Notes: a model not told the origin generated them from the letters alone. 64,000 nucleotides of DNA from Symbiodinium natans (GCA_905221605.1 CAJNDS010002331.1:256001-320000); one strand, 5' to 3'. Positions 1 to 11,080 are shown, counted from the stretch's first letter. Made by a program: numbers and translations.

Positions 1-244
1 TTTAGAGTTCAGGGTCTATTCTTGGCCCCTATAGCACGAAACGTAGGGGGAATGGAGCGCCATGAAAGGTCATCACATGTCAAAAAAACATCAGGAAACC
101 TTGTGGTGAAGGCTACCATGGATGGGACCCTAACTTAGACACCCCTCCCTCGGTAGTCTTTGCGGTCTTGCTGCGAAAGCTGACAGCCTTCCGTCAGGAA
201 TCATCTCTGAAGTACAACCCATCCAAACCCCATGAGCCCCGGTG

Positions 245-335
245 TAGGGTTTAGGGTTTAGGGTTTAGGGTTTAGGGTTTAGGGTTTAGGGTTTAGGGTT
301 TAGGGTTTAGGGTTTAGGGTTTAGGGTTTAGGGTT
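245..335 (+). repeat. Interstitial telomeric block, TTTAGGG
   Basis: About 12 nearly perfect TTTAGGG units. It ends in degenerate units (TTCAAGG, TTGAGGGG) and passes straight into unique sequence. It is the first of the blocks that punctuate the window. Confidence 0.95.
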
Positions 336-855
336 CAAGGTTGAGGGGAACCCAACCCAGAAAGGCCCGATGGAGGTCAGGGTCGGCTTGCAGCAACGGC
401 TCGCAGTTGCATGTTCTTGAGCTTTCCCGTACTGGGTTCATGGCTCACTTAAGGTTTAGGGTTGAGAGTTTAGGTTTAGGGTTTAGAGTGTAGCACCGGT
501 CAGCTGGACGCGATAGTTTGAAGACATGCCCACCCCAAGGCCACCCAATCACAACTCACGGCAAAACCAAGCCGGAGCCAGCCAAAACCAGCCAGCCATT
601 CAACATTTTCTGCGTCGGATAAGCTACACGGCGAAAGTGTGGTTATGCAATGAGGCCTTATGAAAAACATGCCCAGAAGCTTGTGTTCAGGACATGTAAA
701 GAAACTGCAGCCAAAAAAAATTAGGTTTTGCGTTGGGGGAGTCTTCGGCCGGAGGGCCTTCTCATTGCTTTCTTTTTTCTCTATGTCGGATTGTCGAGCG
801 GGTTTTTCGAAGCTTTGCGCAACATAGTCAGAAGTTTCCGAGTTTAAGGCTCAGA
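336..855. other. Unique spacer without gene
   Basis: Non-repetitive sequence with a small degenerate TTTAGGG patch at about 450-492. A 73-codon open frame starting at 733 runs into the minisatellite and has no coding character. Nothing else is recognised. Confidence 0.5.
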
Positions 856-1850
856 AATGGTCTGGGAGAAGCCCAAAGAAACTCAGAAATGGTCTGGGGG
901 CAGCCCAGAATCCCAGAAATCCCAAAAAAGTTGGTCTGGGAGAAGCCCAAATAAGCTCAGAAATTGGGGGGGCAGCCCGAAGCTCAGAAATGGTCGGGTG
1001 AAAGCTCTGAAATGGTCTGGGAAAAGCCAAAAAGGCTCCAAGAACTGTCTGGGAGGAGCCCTAAAAGGTGCAGAAAAGGCTCAGAAACTGTCCTGGAGGA
1101 GCTCAAAAAAAGGTGCAGAAACTGTCCGTGCTTTTAGGGCTTCTCCCGGACGGTTTCTTGGAGCCTTTTTGGGCCCTCCCGGACAGTTTCTGAGCCTTTT
1201 TGGGCTCCTTCCGGACAGTTTCTGAGCCTTTTTGGGCTTCTCCCGCACAGTTTCTGAGCCTTTTTGGGGTTCCTCCCGGACAGTTTCTGCACCTTTTTTT
1301 GAGCTCCTCCAGGACAGTTTCTGAGCCTTTTCTGCGCTTCTCCCGGACAGTTTCGGAGCCTTTTTGTCCTCCCCGACAGTTTCTGAGGCTCCTCCCGGAC
1401 AGTTTCTGACCCTTTTTGGGCTCCGGACAGTTTCTGAGCTTTTTGGGGTTCCCGGACAGTTTCTGAGCCTTTTCCTTCCGGACAGTTTCTGAGCCTTTTT
1501 GGGCTTCTCCCGCACAGTTTCTGAGCCTTTTGGGGTTCCTCCCCCAAAAAGGCTCAGAAACTGTGCGGGAGAAGCCCAAAAAGGCTCAGTTTCTGTCCGG
1601 AAGGAGCCCAAAAAGGCTCAGAAGCTGTCCGGGAACCCAAAAAGGCTCAGAAACTGTCCGGGAGGAGTCCAAAAAGGCCTCAAAAAGGCTCTGAAACTGT
1701 CCGGGAGGAGCCCAAAAAGGCTCAGAAACTGTCCGGGAGGAGTCCAAAAAAGCTCAGAAACTGTCCGGGAGGAGCCCAAAAAAGCTCAGAAACGGTCCGG
1801 GAAGCAGAATTGGTCTGGGACTGGTCTGAAGCCCAAATCAGAAATGGTCC
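856..1850. repeat. About 32-bp minisatellite with two strand switches
   Basis: Tandem units of about 30-34 bp with the core CTCAGAAACTGTCCGGGAG followed by GAGCCCAAAAAGG. Units are on the plus strand from about 856 to 1128, on the minus strand (CCGGACAGTTTCTGAGCC) from about 1134 to 1546, and on the plus strand again from about 1548 to 1850. Early units carry the variant GAAATGGTCTGGGAG. The three open frames across it merely translate the repeat. The two inversion points make long potential hairpins. Confidence 0.9.
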
Positions 1851-1983
1851 GGGAGAAGCCAAACTTTCCCCTTGAAGTTGGGGTCAGAGTTTTGACCAAG
1901 GGGGGTCTCCGAATACTGTTTTGCTTTGAAAATTGAAAAATACGACCCCCCCTTGACCAAAACTAGGCATCATGGCTCACTTA

Positions 1984-2119
1984 AGGTTTAGGGTTGAGAG
2001 TTTAGGTTTAGGGTTTAGAGTTTAGGGTTTAGGGTTTAGGGTTTAGGGCTTAGGGGTTAGGGTTTAGGCCTACACCCTACACCCTACACCCTAAACCCTA
2101 AACCCTAAACCCTAAACCC
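1984..2119. repeat. Telomeric blocks meeting head to head
   Basis: TTTAGGG units (1984-2068) abut CCCTAYA/CCCTAAA units (2069-2119) at TTTAGG|CCTACACCC with no intervening sequence. The order G-rich then C-rich on one strand is that expected where two chromosome ends are joined. Confidence 0.85.
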
Positions 2120-2223
2120 ACGAAATGTCGGGTTTAGGGATTCAGGGTGCAGGACTTAAGGTTTTAGGCTTTCGGGGCGTATCGGCTGTTAAGAGTTGTC
2201 GGGCTTGAGGGTGTAGAATTACA

Positions 2224-2320
2224 GGGTTTAGGGTTTAGGGTTTAGGGTTTAGGGTTTAGGGTTTGGGGTTTAGGGTTTAGGGTTTAGGGTTTAGGGTTTA
2301 GGGTTTAGGGTTTAGGGCTT
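2224..2320 (+). repeat. Interstitial telomeric block, TTTAGGG
   Basis: About 14 units with one TTTGGGG variant. It is preceded by degenerate TTTAGGG-like DNA from about 2130. Confidence 0.93.
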
Positions 2321-2906
2321 GATGGTTACATGATCTCGGCTCGAGAACGGTCGGATCGCGAGTGCGCTGGCAGCTCCTTAGTCTGGGCCCTTAAACGCGG
2401 AACCCTTACATAGCCCTTCTTTCCCCTATACAACCCAAGGGAACCCCTTGAAGAGGGTAAGGGACCGGATTCCGGGGCCCATGGAAACTACCCTTAGACC
2501 ATGGGACTCGCAACTCCAAGAGAGTTATGGTTCAGAGCGTTCGGCTACAAGGAATCATCTGAACATCTCTTCGCACTTCGCTCTGTAACTCTATGCTGAT
2601 GACCTGCGAACGCTTGCGAAGGCAGGACTCTCCTGCAACGGCCTTGGCGATTCTCTGGTTCAAGGGGCGTGCACATACAACCCTACGCAAAAGCTGCCCA
2701 TGAACCTTCCCGGAATAGGTTTGGGGGCCTCAAAAAACTAAACTTAAACTCCATAAGGATCCCATAAGAATTCAGTGTACTAGCAATATAAACATGTTCA
2801 AACTTAACCCGGCTTCAAGCTTCAACCACGCATGCCTGGGACTGAGGCCTGGCTTTGCTTGGTTAGGATGTTTAGAAGCCAGCAGACATCAAGTGGGGAT
2901 ACACCC
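2321..2906. other. Unique spacer without gene
   Basis: Non-repetitive, moderately GC-rich sequence with no open frame of note. It contains CCATGAACCTTCC near 2698, a motif like the ends of the fold-back elements found elsewhere in the window, and a similar string recurs near 4690. Confidence 0.45.
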
Positions 2907-3462
2907 TAAAGCCTAAACCCTAAACCCTAAACCCTACCCTAGGTGCGCTCGCAGTCCTGGGCCGGAAAATTTTGCGGCTTCGAGTTGGGGGAGGGGCCGT
3001 TTTGTTTAAGAGAGCGTATTTGCAAGCCCTCTTCTGTTTTTTGAAGGCCTTTTTGAAAACCATCAAGAAGTTCAAGGTTTGCTGCTGGTGCCTTCGCAAC
3101 ATCGCAAGAAGTGCCGGATTTTGGCTTGTCCCCCCTTGCGGTTGGTCCTGAGCCCTCGCCTTTGCATGGTTCTCTCTCTCTCTCTCTCTCCCTCTCTTGC
3201 TTATCGTTGCGACAGGGGCGGGCATAACTCGAGCTCAGGGCCAGAGGGGGAAGGTCATCGCAAAAGCGAAACGGATTCTAGCAGCACTGGCCGCACTCAA
3301 TGGAGCTGGGATCCGCGCAGCCGTCTTGGCATCTTAGTGACGGTGCAGCCTTTGAACCGGGAAGGAATGGAGCGATTTTGATAAAAGCTGTGACACAAAC
3401 CCAGAACCCGAAGTGAAGCCTCAACTTGCGTAATAACAAACACCCTAAACCCTAAACCCTAA
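2907..3462. other. Spacer between small CCCTAAA blocks
   Basis: Small CCCTAAA blocks lie at about 2907-2940 and 3441-3462. Between them is unique sequence with a short CT run near 3172-3195. Overlapping 100-codon frames occur on both strands (2920-3225 minus, 3079-3381 plus). Neither has recognisable domains, so no gene is called. Confidence 0.4.
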
Positions 3463-3595
3463 AACCAAATTTTAAGCACTAGCCACCCTAAATCCCCAAA
3501 AGGGCTCAACGCCTCGACTCACTAGCTTCCATCGCAATCCTCTTGGCATTGGCGTAACACATACAACCCTAACCGCGCAAATGGACCTGTCGCAT

Positions 3596-3717
3596 ATGTA
3601 TATACATATACACATACATACATACATACATACATACATACATACATACATACGTACATACATACAAAAACACATACAAACAAACATACAAACATACATA
3701 CATGCATGCATACATGC

Positions 3718-3772
<55 letters not shown>

Positions 3773-3791
3773 GACATATACATAGACATAG

Positions 3792-3822
<31 letters not shown>

Positions 3823-4057
3823 AATATATACACATATGCATACATATATATATATATATATATACAGGCACGCATCCATACATACATACATATATACATA
3901 TATACATATATACATATATATATATACATACATACATATATACTATACAACATATATATATATATATACATATATACATATATATATATATACATATATA
4001 TATATACATATATACATATATACATATATATATATACATATATACATATATACATAG

Positions 4058-4088
<31 letters not shown>

Positions 4089-4222
4089 TATATATATATA
4101 CGTATATACATATGTACATATATACATATATACATATATACATATATACGTATATACGTATATACGAATATATGTATATGTATATGTATATGTATGTATA
4201 TATATATATATATATATATATA
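3596..4222. repeat. TA/CATA microsatellite
   Basis: About 630 bp of alternating purine-pyrimidine DNA built from ATAC, ACATATAT and TA units with changing phase. It is open in many frames only because it lacks stop codons in phase. The YIYI and MYMY peptides it encodes are not genes. Confidence 0.95.
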
Positions 4223-4312
4223 CGGACCGGCCATACCCGCGACGAAGCTGCCCCCGTCCCGGGAAACCTACTCGGGCCCATGAGGCTGTAAGCCTCGTAT
4301 AAGGCTGCCATT

Positions 4313-4376
4313 TTAGGGTTTCGGGTTTCGGGTTTAGGGCTTAGGGCTTAGGGTTTGGGGTTTGGGGTCTGGGGTT
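4313..4376 (+). repeat. Degenerate telomeric block
   Basis: TTTAGGG mixed with TTTCGGG, CTTAGGG and TTTGGGG variants. Confidence 0.8.
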
Positions 4377-4732
4377 GAATGGGTTCCCCTCCTCTTCACC
4401 TCCCAACTGAGTTTAGTGACGCGCACCCACCCCCCCCCCCCTCCCTGTGGGAACCCCCCGATCGCTTGGAACAGCCGCAGACCGTGGGGGGTCCCGTGTC
4501 GGTGACTCCTACAGAGGCAGCGGAGTTTGCGAGCTTCTGGGACCTCTTGGAGGTGAGGGAAGGGTGGCGCAGGCTTTGCCTTTTGGGAGGGATTTAGGAT
4601 CTTAGGGTTCAGGGTTACGGCTTCAGGGTGCAGTAGGGTAACTTTAGCCATCACTGGCTATGACCTTACTTGCGGCCTCGAACCCTGCCGATATCTGCCC
4701 ATGAACCTTCCAGTAGGCTCTCCAAGGGTTAC

Positions 4733-4771
4733 GGGTTTAGGGTTTGGGGTTTAGGGCTTAGGGTTTAGGGT

Positions 4772-4810
<39 letters not shown>

Positions 4811-4856
4811 GGCTGAGGGCTGAGGGCTGAGGGTTGAGGGTTGAGAGTTGAGGGTT
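4733..4856 (+). repeat. TTGAGGG variant telomeric array
   Basis: Begins as TTTAGGG and becomes a homogeneous run of TTGAGGG with three CTGAGGG units. Local amplification of a single variant is suggested. Confidence 0.88.
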
Positions 4857-4921
4857 CCCCTCAGCCCTAGGCCCAAGGCCCGAAGCCGGAATGGCCGGCG
4901 CGCTCTGGTGCCCTAACGTCT

Positions 4922-5030
4922 ACTCATTGCTTAAGAACCCCGGTAAAAATAAGGAACTAATCTTCCTTATTAAGGGCAGTATAGGGATTACCATGTTCTA
5001 TTCTTTTGGGGTTCTTAAGCAAATGAGGTT
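4922..5030. mobile_element. Fold-back element, family G, copy 1
   Basis: Inverted termini ACTCATTGCTTAAGAACCCC and (reverse complement of the right end) CCTCATTTGCTTAAGAACCCC flank an AT-rich centre, about 109 bp in all. It has no coding capacity. A second copy lies at 60032-60171. MITE-like; family assignment is by visual alignment only. Confidence 0.7.
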
Positions 5031-5085
5031 GAGGGTTAGGGCTTTAGGGCTCTTTGCGGGCGGTTTAGGGCTTTAGGGATTTTTG

Positions 5086-5204
5086 GGTCTAGGGTTTAGG
5101 GTTTAGGGTTTAGGGTTTAGGGTTTAGGGTTTAGGGTTTAGGGTTTAGGGTTTAGGGTGTAGGGTTTAGGGTTTAGGGTTTAGGGTTTTAGGGTTTAGGG
5201 TTTT
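5086..5204 (+). repeat. Interstitial telomeric block, TTTAGGG
   Basis: About 16 units with one GTGTAGG and one TTTTAGGG variant. Confidence 0.93.
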
Positions 5205-5382
5205 CCACGGACTTCCCCAGCTCCGAAGGTACGAAATATCAGCGCTCTGGAGACTGCTCCAGCGCAGGAGACTGCGCCAGCGCAGGTAAGACTACTCGAG
5301 GCGGAGGCACCGGCCGGGACCCCGACACGCAGTTGGGGGGGGAGGGCGAGGGGGGCTTCAAAATTCTAAGAGCCATAGCGCT

Positions 5383-5468
5383 TAGGGTTTAGGGTTTAGG
5401 GTTTATGGATTAGGGATTAGGGTTTAGGTTTAGGGTTTAGGGTTTCGGGTTTAGGGTTTAGGGTTCAG
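5383..5468 (+). repeat. Degenerate telomeric block
   Basis: TTTAGGG with TTTATGG, ATTAGGG and TTTCGGG variants. It follows a GC-rich unique spacer at 5205-5382 that contains a duplicated GAGACTGC(T/G)CCAGCGCAGG motif at about 5248-5286. Confidence 0.85.
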
Positions 5469-5590
5469 GTCAGGGTCGGCTACCTGGACCTCTGAGAAGG
5501 TAAGCGTTTGCTGGCCTCGCCCCTACCACATGGACCTTAATACCCCCTTAACCGCCTTCACCTTGCTGATCACGATCAGAAAATTAGGTA

Positions 5591-5812
5591 CCCTAAACCC
5601 TAAACCCTAAACCCTGAACCCTGAACACTGAACCCAGACCCTCAACCTTGAATGTTACCCCCTGAACCCTAAACCCCTAAAACCAAGGGATTCTACGAGG
5701 GATCCTTGCTCCTGTAGATTCCTTAGCGAAGGGTTCTGGGGCTCTCTGGTGAATGTGGTTTAGGGTTTAGGGTTTACGGTTTAGGGTTTAGGGTTTAGGG
5801 TTTAGGGTTGAG
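5591..5812. repeat. Opposed telomeric blocks around a 60-bp spacer
   Basis: CCCTAAA/CCCTGAA units at 5591-5690 and TTTAGGG units at 5757-5812 flank a short unique segment. Confidence 0.8.
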
Positions 5813-6002
5813 GGCCAACACATAACGTGAAATTGCAAGGAGCAGATCTGTCACGAAACTTGGCTGCACTTAGGCCGGTAGCTGTACATTAAACTTTTCG
5901 CTGCCTTGTTAAGAAACCCAATAAGCCCAAAAAGGCTAAGGATCTAAAGTTACAGTAGAGCACCACAAAGGAAAATAGGCCCCAAACCCTGAACCCTAAC
6001 CC

Positions 6003-6252
6003 CCAAACGCCTAAACCCTAAACCCTAAACCCTAAACCCTAAACCCCGAACCCGAGCTCGCCCTACAGGTTGACTCGACATGCTTAGAACCGCACGTTCA
6101 AACACAAAGGGAACTCGGTTTAGGGTTTAGGGTTTAGGGTTTAGGGTTTAGGGTTTAGGGTTTAGGGTTTAGGGTTTAGGGTTTAGGGTTTAGGGTTTAG
6201 GGTTTAGGGCTTAGGGCTTAGGGCTTAGGGTTTAGGGTTTAGGGTTTAGGGA
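6003..6252. repeat. Opposed telomeric blocks
   Basis: CCCTAAA units at 6010-6052 are followed, after about 65 bp of unique DNA, by about 18 TTTAGGG units at 6117-6252. The latter include three consecutive CTTAGGG units. Confidence 0.9.
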
Positions 6253-6540
6253 ACTATTTGGCTGCTTGGAATATGGAGGTTCCAGGATTAGCGTGTGGGG
6301 TCCAGACGAGTGCCTCGTGCCTCCACGCGACAAGCCACGGCAGTTTAGGGTTTAGGGTTTAGGGACGAGATCAAACCAATTCGGTAGTGACACTGCCGGA
6401 CTCGAGGCGGAAAGTGCATCCACGATATCCACATCCGAAGTCACCACAGCGGGCACCGAAGAGATCAGGATTCCGACCGCACCCAACTCCCAGAACTGCT
6501 CTAAACCCTAAACCCTAAACCCTAAACCCTAAACCCCGGG

Positions 6541-6633
6541 GGTTACGATATTAGGGGTGCCTTATTGGGGTCCTTTTTTAGGGGACCCTACTGTTTGGGG
6601 GGTCTACTTTATGGGCCCCCTATTTTCGTAACT
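6541..6633 (+). mobile_element. Fold-back element, family B, copy 1
   Basis: Starts GGTTACGATATTAGGGG and ends CCCCCTATTTTCGTAAC. The inside carries TTATTGGGGTCC and GGGGTCTACTTTATGGG. CCCTAAA units lie on both sides. Compare copies at 12160, 24700, 39902, 46470 and 60705. Confidence 0.7.
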
Positions 6634-6811
6634 CTAAACCCCAAACCCCAAACCCCAAACCCCAAACCCTAAACCCTAAACCCTACACCCTTAAACCCTA
6701 GCGTTCCTCCGGTCGGGAGCTGGAACTCTCTGCTTAGGGTTTAAGGTTTAGGGCTTCAGCATCCAGCTATCAACCTCACAGAGCATGCTTCTACGCGCAG
6801 TGCCCTGTCCT

Positions 6812-6930
6812 AGGGTTTAGGGTTTCGGGTTTAGGGTTTAAGGTTTAGAGTTTAGGGTTTAGGGTTTAGGGTTTAGGATTTAGGGTTTGGGGTTTAGGGT
6901 TTAGGGTTTAGGGTTTAGGGTTTAGGGTTC
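6812..6930 (+). repeat. Interstitial telomeric block, TTTAGGG
   Basis: About 16 units with TTTCGGG, TTTAAGG, TTTAGAG and TTTGGGG variants. Confidence 0.9.
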
Positions 6931-7246
6931 CTACAACATCTCCGAACCCAGCCTTGAACAAGCATGGCAAGCATCAAGCATCGTCGATTCTGCTGACGAG
7001 CTGGGGTCAATCTAGCTCGTGCTTGGGACAGTATTAAAAAAACTTACATGTCTGCTCCCTCTCGAGGTTTAAGTACCCTATTGAACATGTAAAATGTTCC
7101 CCCACTATGACAAAGCAATTTTTTGGGGGACCGCTTAGGGACTAGCTGCTTCGTGGATGTAAGACGAGGGGCCCAAAAGACCACATCAACATAAGGATCC
7201 TGTAAGCAGGGTTCCTCGGAATCCCCCTTATAGGGGCCCTTATTTT
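6931..7246. other. Unique spacer without gene
   Basis: Non-repetitive DNA with no open frame of note. GC and AT tracts are mixed. Nothing is recognised. Confidence 0.4.
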
Positions 7247-7350
7247 AGAATTTAGGGTTTGGGGTTTGGGGTTTAGGGTTTGGGGTTTAGGGTTTAGGGT
7301 CTAGCGTTTAGCGTTTAGCGTTTAGCGTTTAGGGTTTAGGGTTTAGGGAA
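7247..7350 (+). repeat. Telomeric block with TTTAGCG variant run
   Basis: TTTGGGG and TTTAGGG units followed by four consecutive TTTAGCG units, then TTTAGGG again. Confidence 0.88.
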
Positions 7351-7570
7351 ACTATACAACTCTACAGCCCTCAACCCTCAACAAACCCTCCCTCACGAGG
7401 GGACCCTAGCCCTAAACCCTAAACCCTAAACCGGCCCCTAGCCGGCGCCAGCTGCTCTCTCCAAATGTGCCCCTGCGCGCCTTTTGGCACGGCGGTCCTG
7501 CGCGCGTTGCAGGGATGAAGCTCAGAGAGCTCAATGCCCTGGATTCAGGAATCTTCCTCTAAAAAAAGTT

Positions 7571-7591
7571 TAAAAAAAAAAAATATATATA

Positions 7592-7624
<33 letters not shown>

Positions 7625-7643
7625 ATATACATATATATTTTTT
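7571..7643. repeat. A-run / AT / GTAT microsatellite
   Basis: Poly-A, then (AT)n, then (GTAT)n, then (AT)n and poly-T, making a weak hairpin. Confidence 0.9.
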
Positions 7644-7856
7644 TTCTGATTCATGTTCTAATATAAGGCATATTTCTTAATCCGAATTATGACTCCAAAG
7701 GCCGATTCCTTGATCAGGAAGTGCAATGCGGGGATGAGGCTTCGGCTACAACGTCCTTCACTGCTCAAGCATCTGGCTTTTCAGAATCCTATGCTGCTTT
7801 TGCTTTTGGCTGACGTAGCTGCTTAACAAACAGACTTGCAACTGTTATACACAAAT

Positions 7857-8905
7857 ATGTGTATATATATATATATATATATATTATAAATATATTTATT
7901 TATATATTTATATAATTATATATTTATATATATTTATATATTTATATAATTATATATTTATATATTTATATATTTATATATTTATATATTTATATATTTA
8001 TATATTTATATATTGATATATTTATATATTTATATATTTATATATATATATATTTATATATTTATATATTTTAAAAATTATATATTTATTATTTATATAT
8101 TTACATATTTATAGATTATATTTTATTTTATATATTTATATATTTATATATTTATATATTGATATATGTATTTTATATTTATATTTACATATATAATGTT
8201 TATATATTTACATATTTATATATTTATATTTAATATTTATTAATATTTATATTTAGATATATAATATATTTATATATCTATATATACATATTTATATAGT
8301 ATATTTTACATTTATATTTATATATTTATATATTTTTTATATATATTTATTTTATATTAAATATATTTATATATATATATTATTTTATATATTTATTTAT
8401 ATATTTTAATTTATTATATTTTAATATTTATATATATTTTATTTTTATATTTAGTATTTATATTCTAAAGTTATATATTTATATATATTATATATTTATA
8501 TTTTTATATATATTATATCTTTATATATTTATATATTTATATGTATATATTATATATTATATTTATTTATAAATTTATATTTATATCTTTATATTTTATA
8601 TTTATATTTATATATTTATAATTTATAAATTCTAAATTTATAAGTTATATATTAATATTATATTTATATTTTATATTTTTATATTCATAATTATATATTC
8701 ATATGTTTATAAATTTCTAAATTTATAAATTTATAAGTTTATAAATTTATAAATTTATATATTTATATATTTATATATTTATATATTTATATATTTATAT
8801 ATTTATATATTTATATATCTATATTTATATCTTTATACATTTATATATTTATGTATTTATGTATTTATGTATCTATCGTTATACATATGTATATATGTAT
8901 ATAGT
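7857..8905. repeat. 1-kb AT-only satellite
   Basis: Almost exclusively A and T. A period of 8 (TTATATAT) is clear in 7905-8060 and 8750-8820 and more degenerate between. There is no coding capacity. Such DNA melts easily and could act as an unwinding or matrix-attachment element, but nothing in the sequence shows it. Confidence 0.93.
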
Positions 8906-9015
8906 ATGTTTGTGCTTGGTCTTACTTCCGAACACTTTGCCCGACTTTCACATGCGAGGAGGGAGGCGAAAGACACCAACAAGCAAGCCTTACTGAAACG
9001 AGCCACCAGTCGGGA

Positions 9016-9093
9016 TTAGGGTTTAGGGTTTAGGGTTTAGGGTTTAGGGTTTAGGGTTTAGGGTTTAGGGTCTAGGGTCTAGGGTCTAGGGTC
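9016..9093 (+). repeat. Interstitial telomeric block
   Basis: Eight TTTAGGG units followed by four TCTAGGG units. Confidence 0.92.
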
Positions 9094-9246
9094 AGTGTTC
9101 ACCGACTGTTGGTTAGCAGGGAATGGGGGGACATAGAATCCCTGCAAGGGTACATAGGGGGACATATGGTACCTTATCCCCCCCATTCCCTACTCGCAAG
9201 CCCCCGGGCCCAAATGCATCAGCTGTCTCCGCGGGATCCCCCAACT

Positions 9247-9391
9247 CTGAGGCCTAAAACTTACGGTTTAAGGTCTAGGGTTGAAGGGCTAAGCCCCTAA
9301 GCCCTAAGCCCTAAGCCCCAAACCCTAAACCCTAAACCCTAAACCCTAAACCCTGAACCCTGAACCCTGAACCCCAAACCTGAACCCCGAG
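9247..9391. repeat. Mixed-orientation degenerate telomeric DNA
   Basis: Degenerate TTTAGGG at about 9261-9291 runs into CCCTAAG, CCCTAAA and CCCTGAA units, ending at about 9391. Confidence 0.8.
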
Positions 9392-9445
9392 CCTCGTATT
9401 TCACACGAAGACGTTCAGCACGTGCTCGCTCCCGGGAGCCTCGGA

Positions 9446-9545
9446 TTTAGGGTTTAGGGTTTAGGGTCTAGGGTCTAGGGTTTAGGGTTTAGGGTTTAGG
9501 GTTTAGGGTTTAGGGTTTAGGGTTTAGGGTTTAGGGTTGAGGGCG
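9446..9545 (+). repeat. Interstitial telomeric block, TTTAGGG
   Basis: About 14 units, two of them TCTAGGG. It ends in TTGAGGG. Confidence 0.92.
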
Positions 9546-9716
9546 TAGGGCCTTGGGCCTTGGGCTTGGGGCTTGGGGCTTGGGGTCTCCCTCAGCCACC
9601 CGCAGCGTGGGTAATTTTCCAAATTCGGGTCGCTTGGAGGGTCCCGTATAGAAAGCACACTTGTCATAACAGAAAACCACGTCATGGGGCTTTGCATGTT
9701 GTTTGAGATACTCAAC

Positions 9717-9762
9717 AGATACATATATATATATACACACATATATATATATATACACTGTA
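9717..9762. repeat. ATAC microsatellite
   Basis: Short (AT)n/(AC)n tract within a unique spacer (9546-9893). No gene is recognised there. Confidence 0.85.
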
Positions 9763-9893
9763 TACTTGCTACACGGGCGAAATTTTAGGTTCTTTTGTTG
9801 TGCCTCAACCCCGTTTACAGCATTCCAATCTTTAGGGTCCCAGACCGAAACGCGCAGAATCTTAAAACCTCGGGCTCGAAGGTTGAAGGCCTA

Positions 9894-9980
9894 AGGTTTA
9901 GGGTTTAGGGTTTAGGGTTTAGGGTTTAGGGTTTAGGGTTTAGGGTGCAGGGTTTCGGGTTTAGGATTTAGGGTTTAGGG
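9894..9980 (+). repeat. Interstitial telomeric block, TTTAGGG
   Basis: About 12 units, with TGCAGGG and TTTCGGG variants toward the end. Confidence 0.92.
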
Positions 9981-10092
9981 CTAAGGTCAGCCCTTTTCAA
10001 GAACATGCCGACAAGATTCAAGGCCCTCGCCTACAACTTAAGGAACATGTGCCTGGGTAGGGTTGTATCTTGCTTGAAGGTTCATGGGTAAT

Positions 10093-10286
10093 GATGAGTA
10101 GGGTGTTTTTATAAGTAGGGCAACTATGACCTACCTTAAGAACCCAGAACCTACTTTCTTGTAGGTTGTTGCTATAAATATCTAGGATTCTTAGGGAACC
10201 TACACAAAAGTAGAATTTTGGTTCTTAAGGCATGGTTGTAACCTCATTTCGGGTACTTATGTAACCCCACTGAAAAGCACCCATCA
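10093..10286. mobile_element. Fold-back element (nested inverted repeat)
   Basis: The inner inverted repeat CCTTAAGAACCCAGAACCTAC...GTAGAATTTTGGTTCTTAAGG lies at 10134-10230. Weaker outer arms (TGATGAGTAGGG...; the right end read in reverse is TGATGGGTGC) extend it to about 194 bp. It has no coding capacity. A MITE-like origin is inferred from structure only. Confidence 0.5.
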
Positions 10287-10341
10287 GCCTTCGAGTAAGC
10301 CCTGAACCAGGCCGCCCTTCCAAACATCTCCACTTTGCATC

Positions 10342-10448
10342 CCTAACCCTGAACCCTAAACCCTAAACCCTAAACCCTACACCTTAAACCCTAAACCCTA
10401 AACCCTAAACCCCAAACCCTAAACCCTAAACCCTAAGCCCTAAACACA
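10342..10448 (-). repeat. Interstitial telomeric block, CCCTAAA
   Basis: About 15 CCCTAAA units with CCCTACACC, CCCCAAA and CCCTAAG variants. Confidence 0.92.
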
Positions 10449-10895
10449 TGGCCGGGGCACATAAGTGGCAAAACTGGCACGCATCGCCGATCCTACAGCC
10501 GACGTCCTTCAGGGCTTCGCTTCAGTCAGGGCTTCGGAAAACAGAACTTCAACGAGCTGCGCTGACGTGAACAAGCGGCACTAGAAAACACAGTTTGAAC
10601 AACACCTGAGACGAACAGAAGATGGGCGAACACACCCAGGGTGTTCGTAAACCCTAACCCTAAACGCCAGGCGGGGGGCTCCAGCATCAAAGTCCCCTCC
10701 CGTTAGTTCCTTGAGACTGGAAGCTGGGAGGAAAGATGCTCTACAAGGGCTCGTAGCTCGCAGCTTGGGGTGGCGGGGGAGTACGGGGGGTAAGGGTTTT
10801 GGCTTGATTCGGCTTTCAACGCGGCGTCCTTCAACTGAAAGAAGCGACACGGCTTGCATTTTCCACTCGCATGCGCCTCAAGCCTTGGCTGAAGG

Positions 10896-11080
10896 TTAGG
10901 GTTTAGGGTTTAGGGTTTAGGGTTTAGGGTTTAGGGTTTAGGGTTTAGGGTTTAGGGGTTAGGGTTTAGGGTTTAGGGTTCAGGGTTTAGGGTTTAAGGT
11001 TTAGGGTTTAGGGTTTAGGGTCCAGGGTTTGGGGTTTAGGGTTTAGGGTTTAGGGTTTATTGTTTAGAGTTTAGGGCTTA
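10896..11080 (+). repeat. Interstitial telomeric block, TTTAGGG
   Basis: About 26 units, with TTCAGGG, TTTAAGG, TCCAGGG and TTTGGGG variants in the second half. Confidence 0.93.

Noticed and set aside
245-335. True chromosome end at the left of the window
   Set aside because: The TTTAGGG block is short, in the wrong orientation for a left end, and followed and preceded by unique DNA.
1081-1611. 176-, 158- and 137-codon frames across the 32-bp minisatellite
   Set aside because: Three overlapping frames of the same repeat are all open; repeat translation, not genes.
3472-4311. Long open frames (up to 221 codons) on both strands
   Set aside because: They translate a TA/CATA microsatellite into YIYI and MYMY peptides; open in nearly all frames, no protein features.
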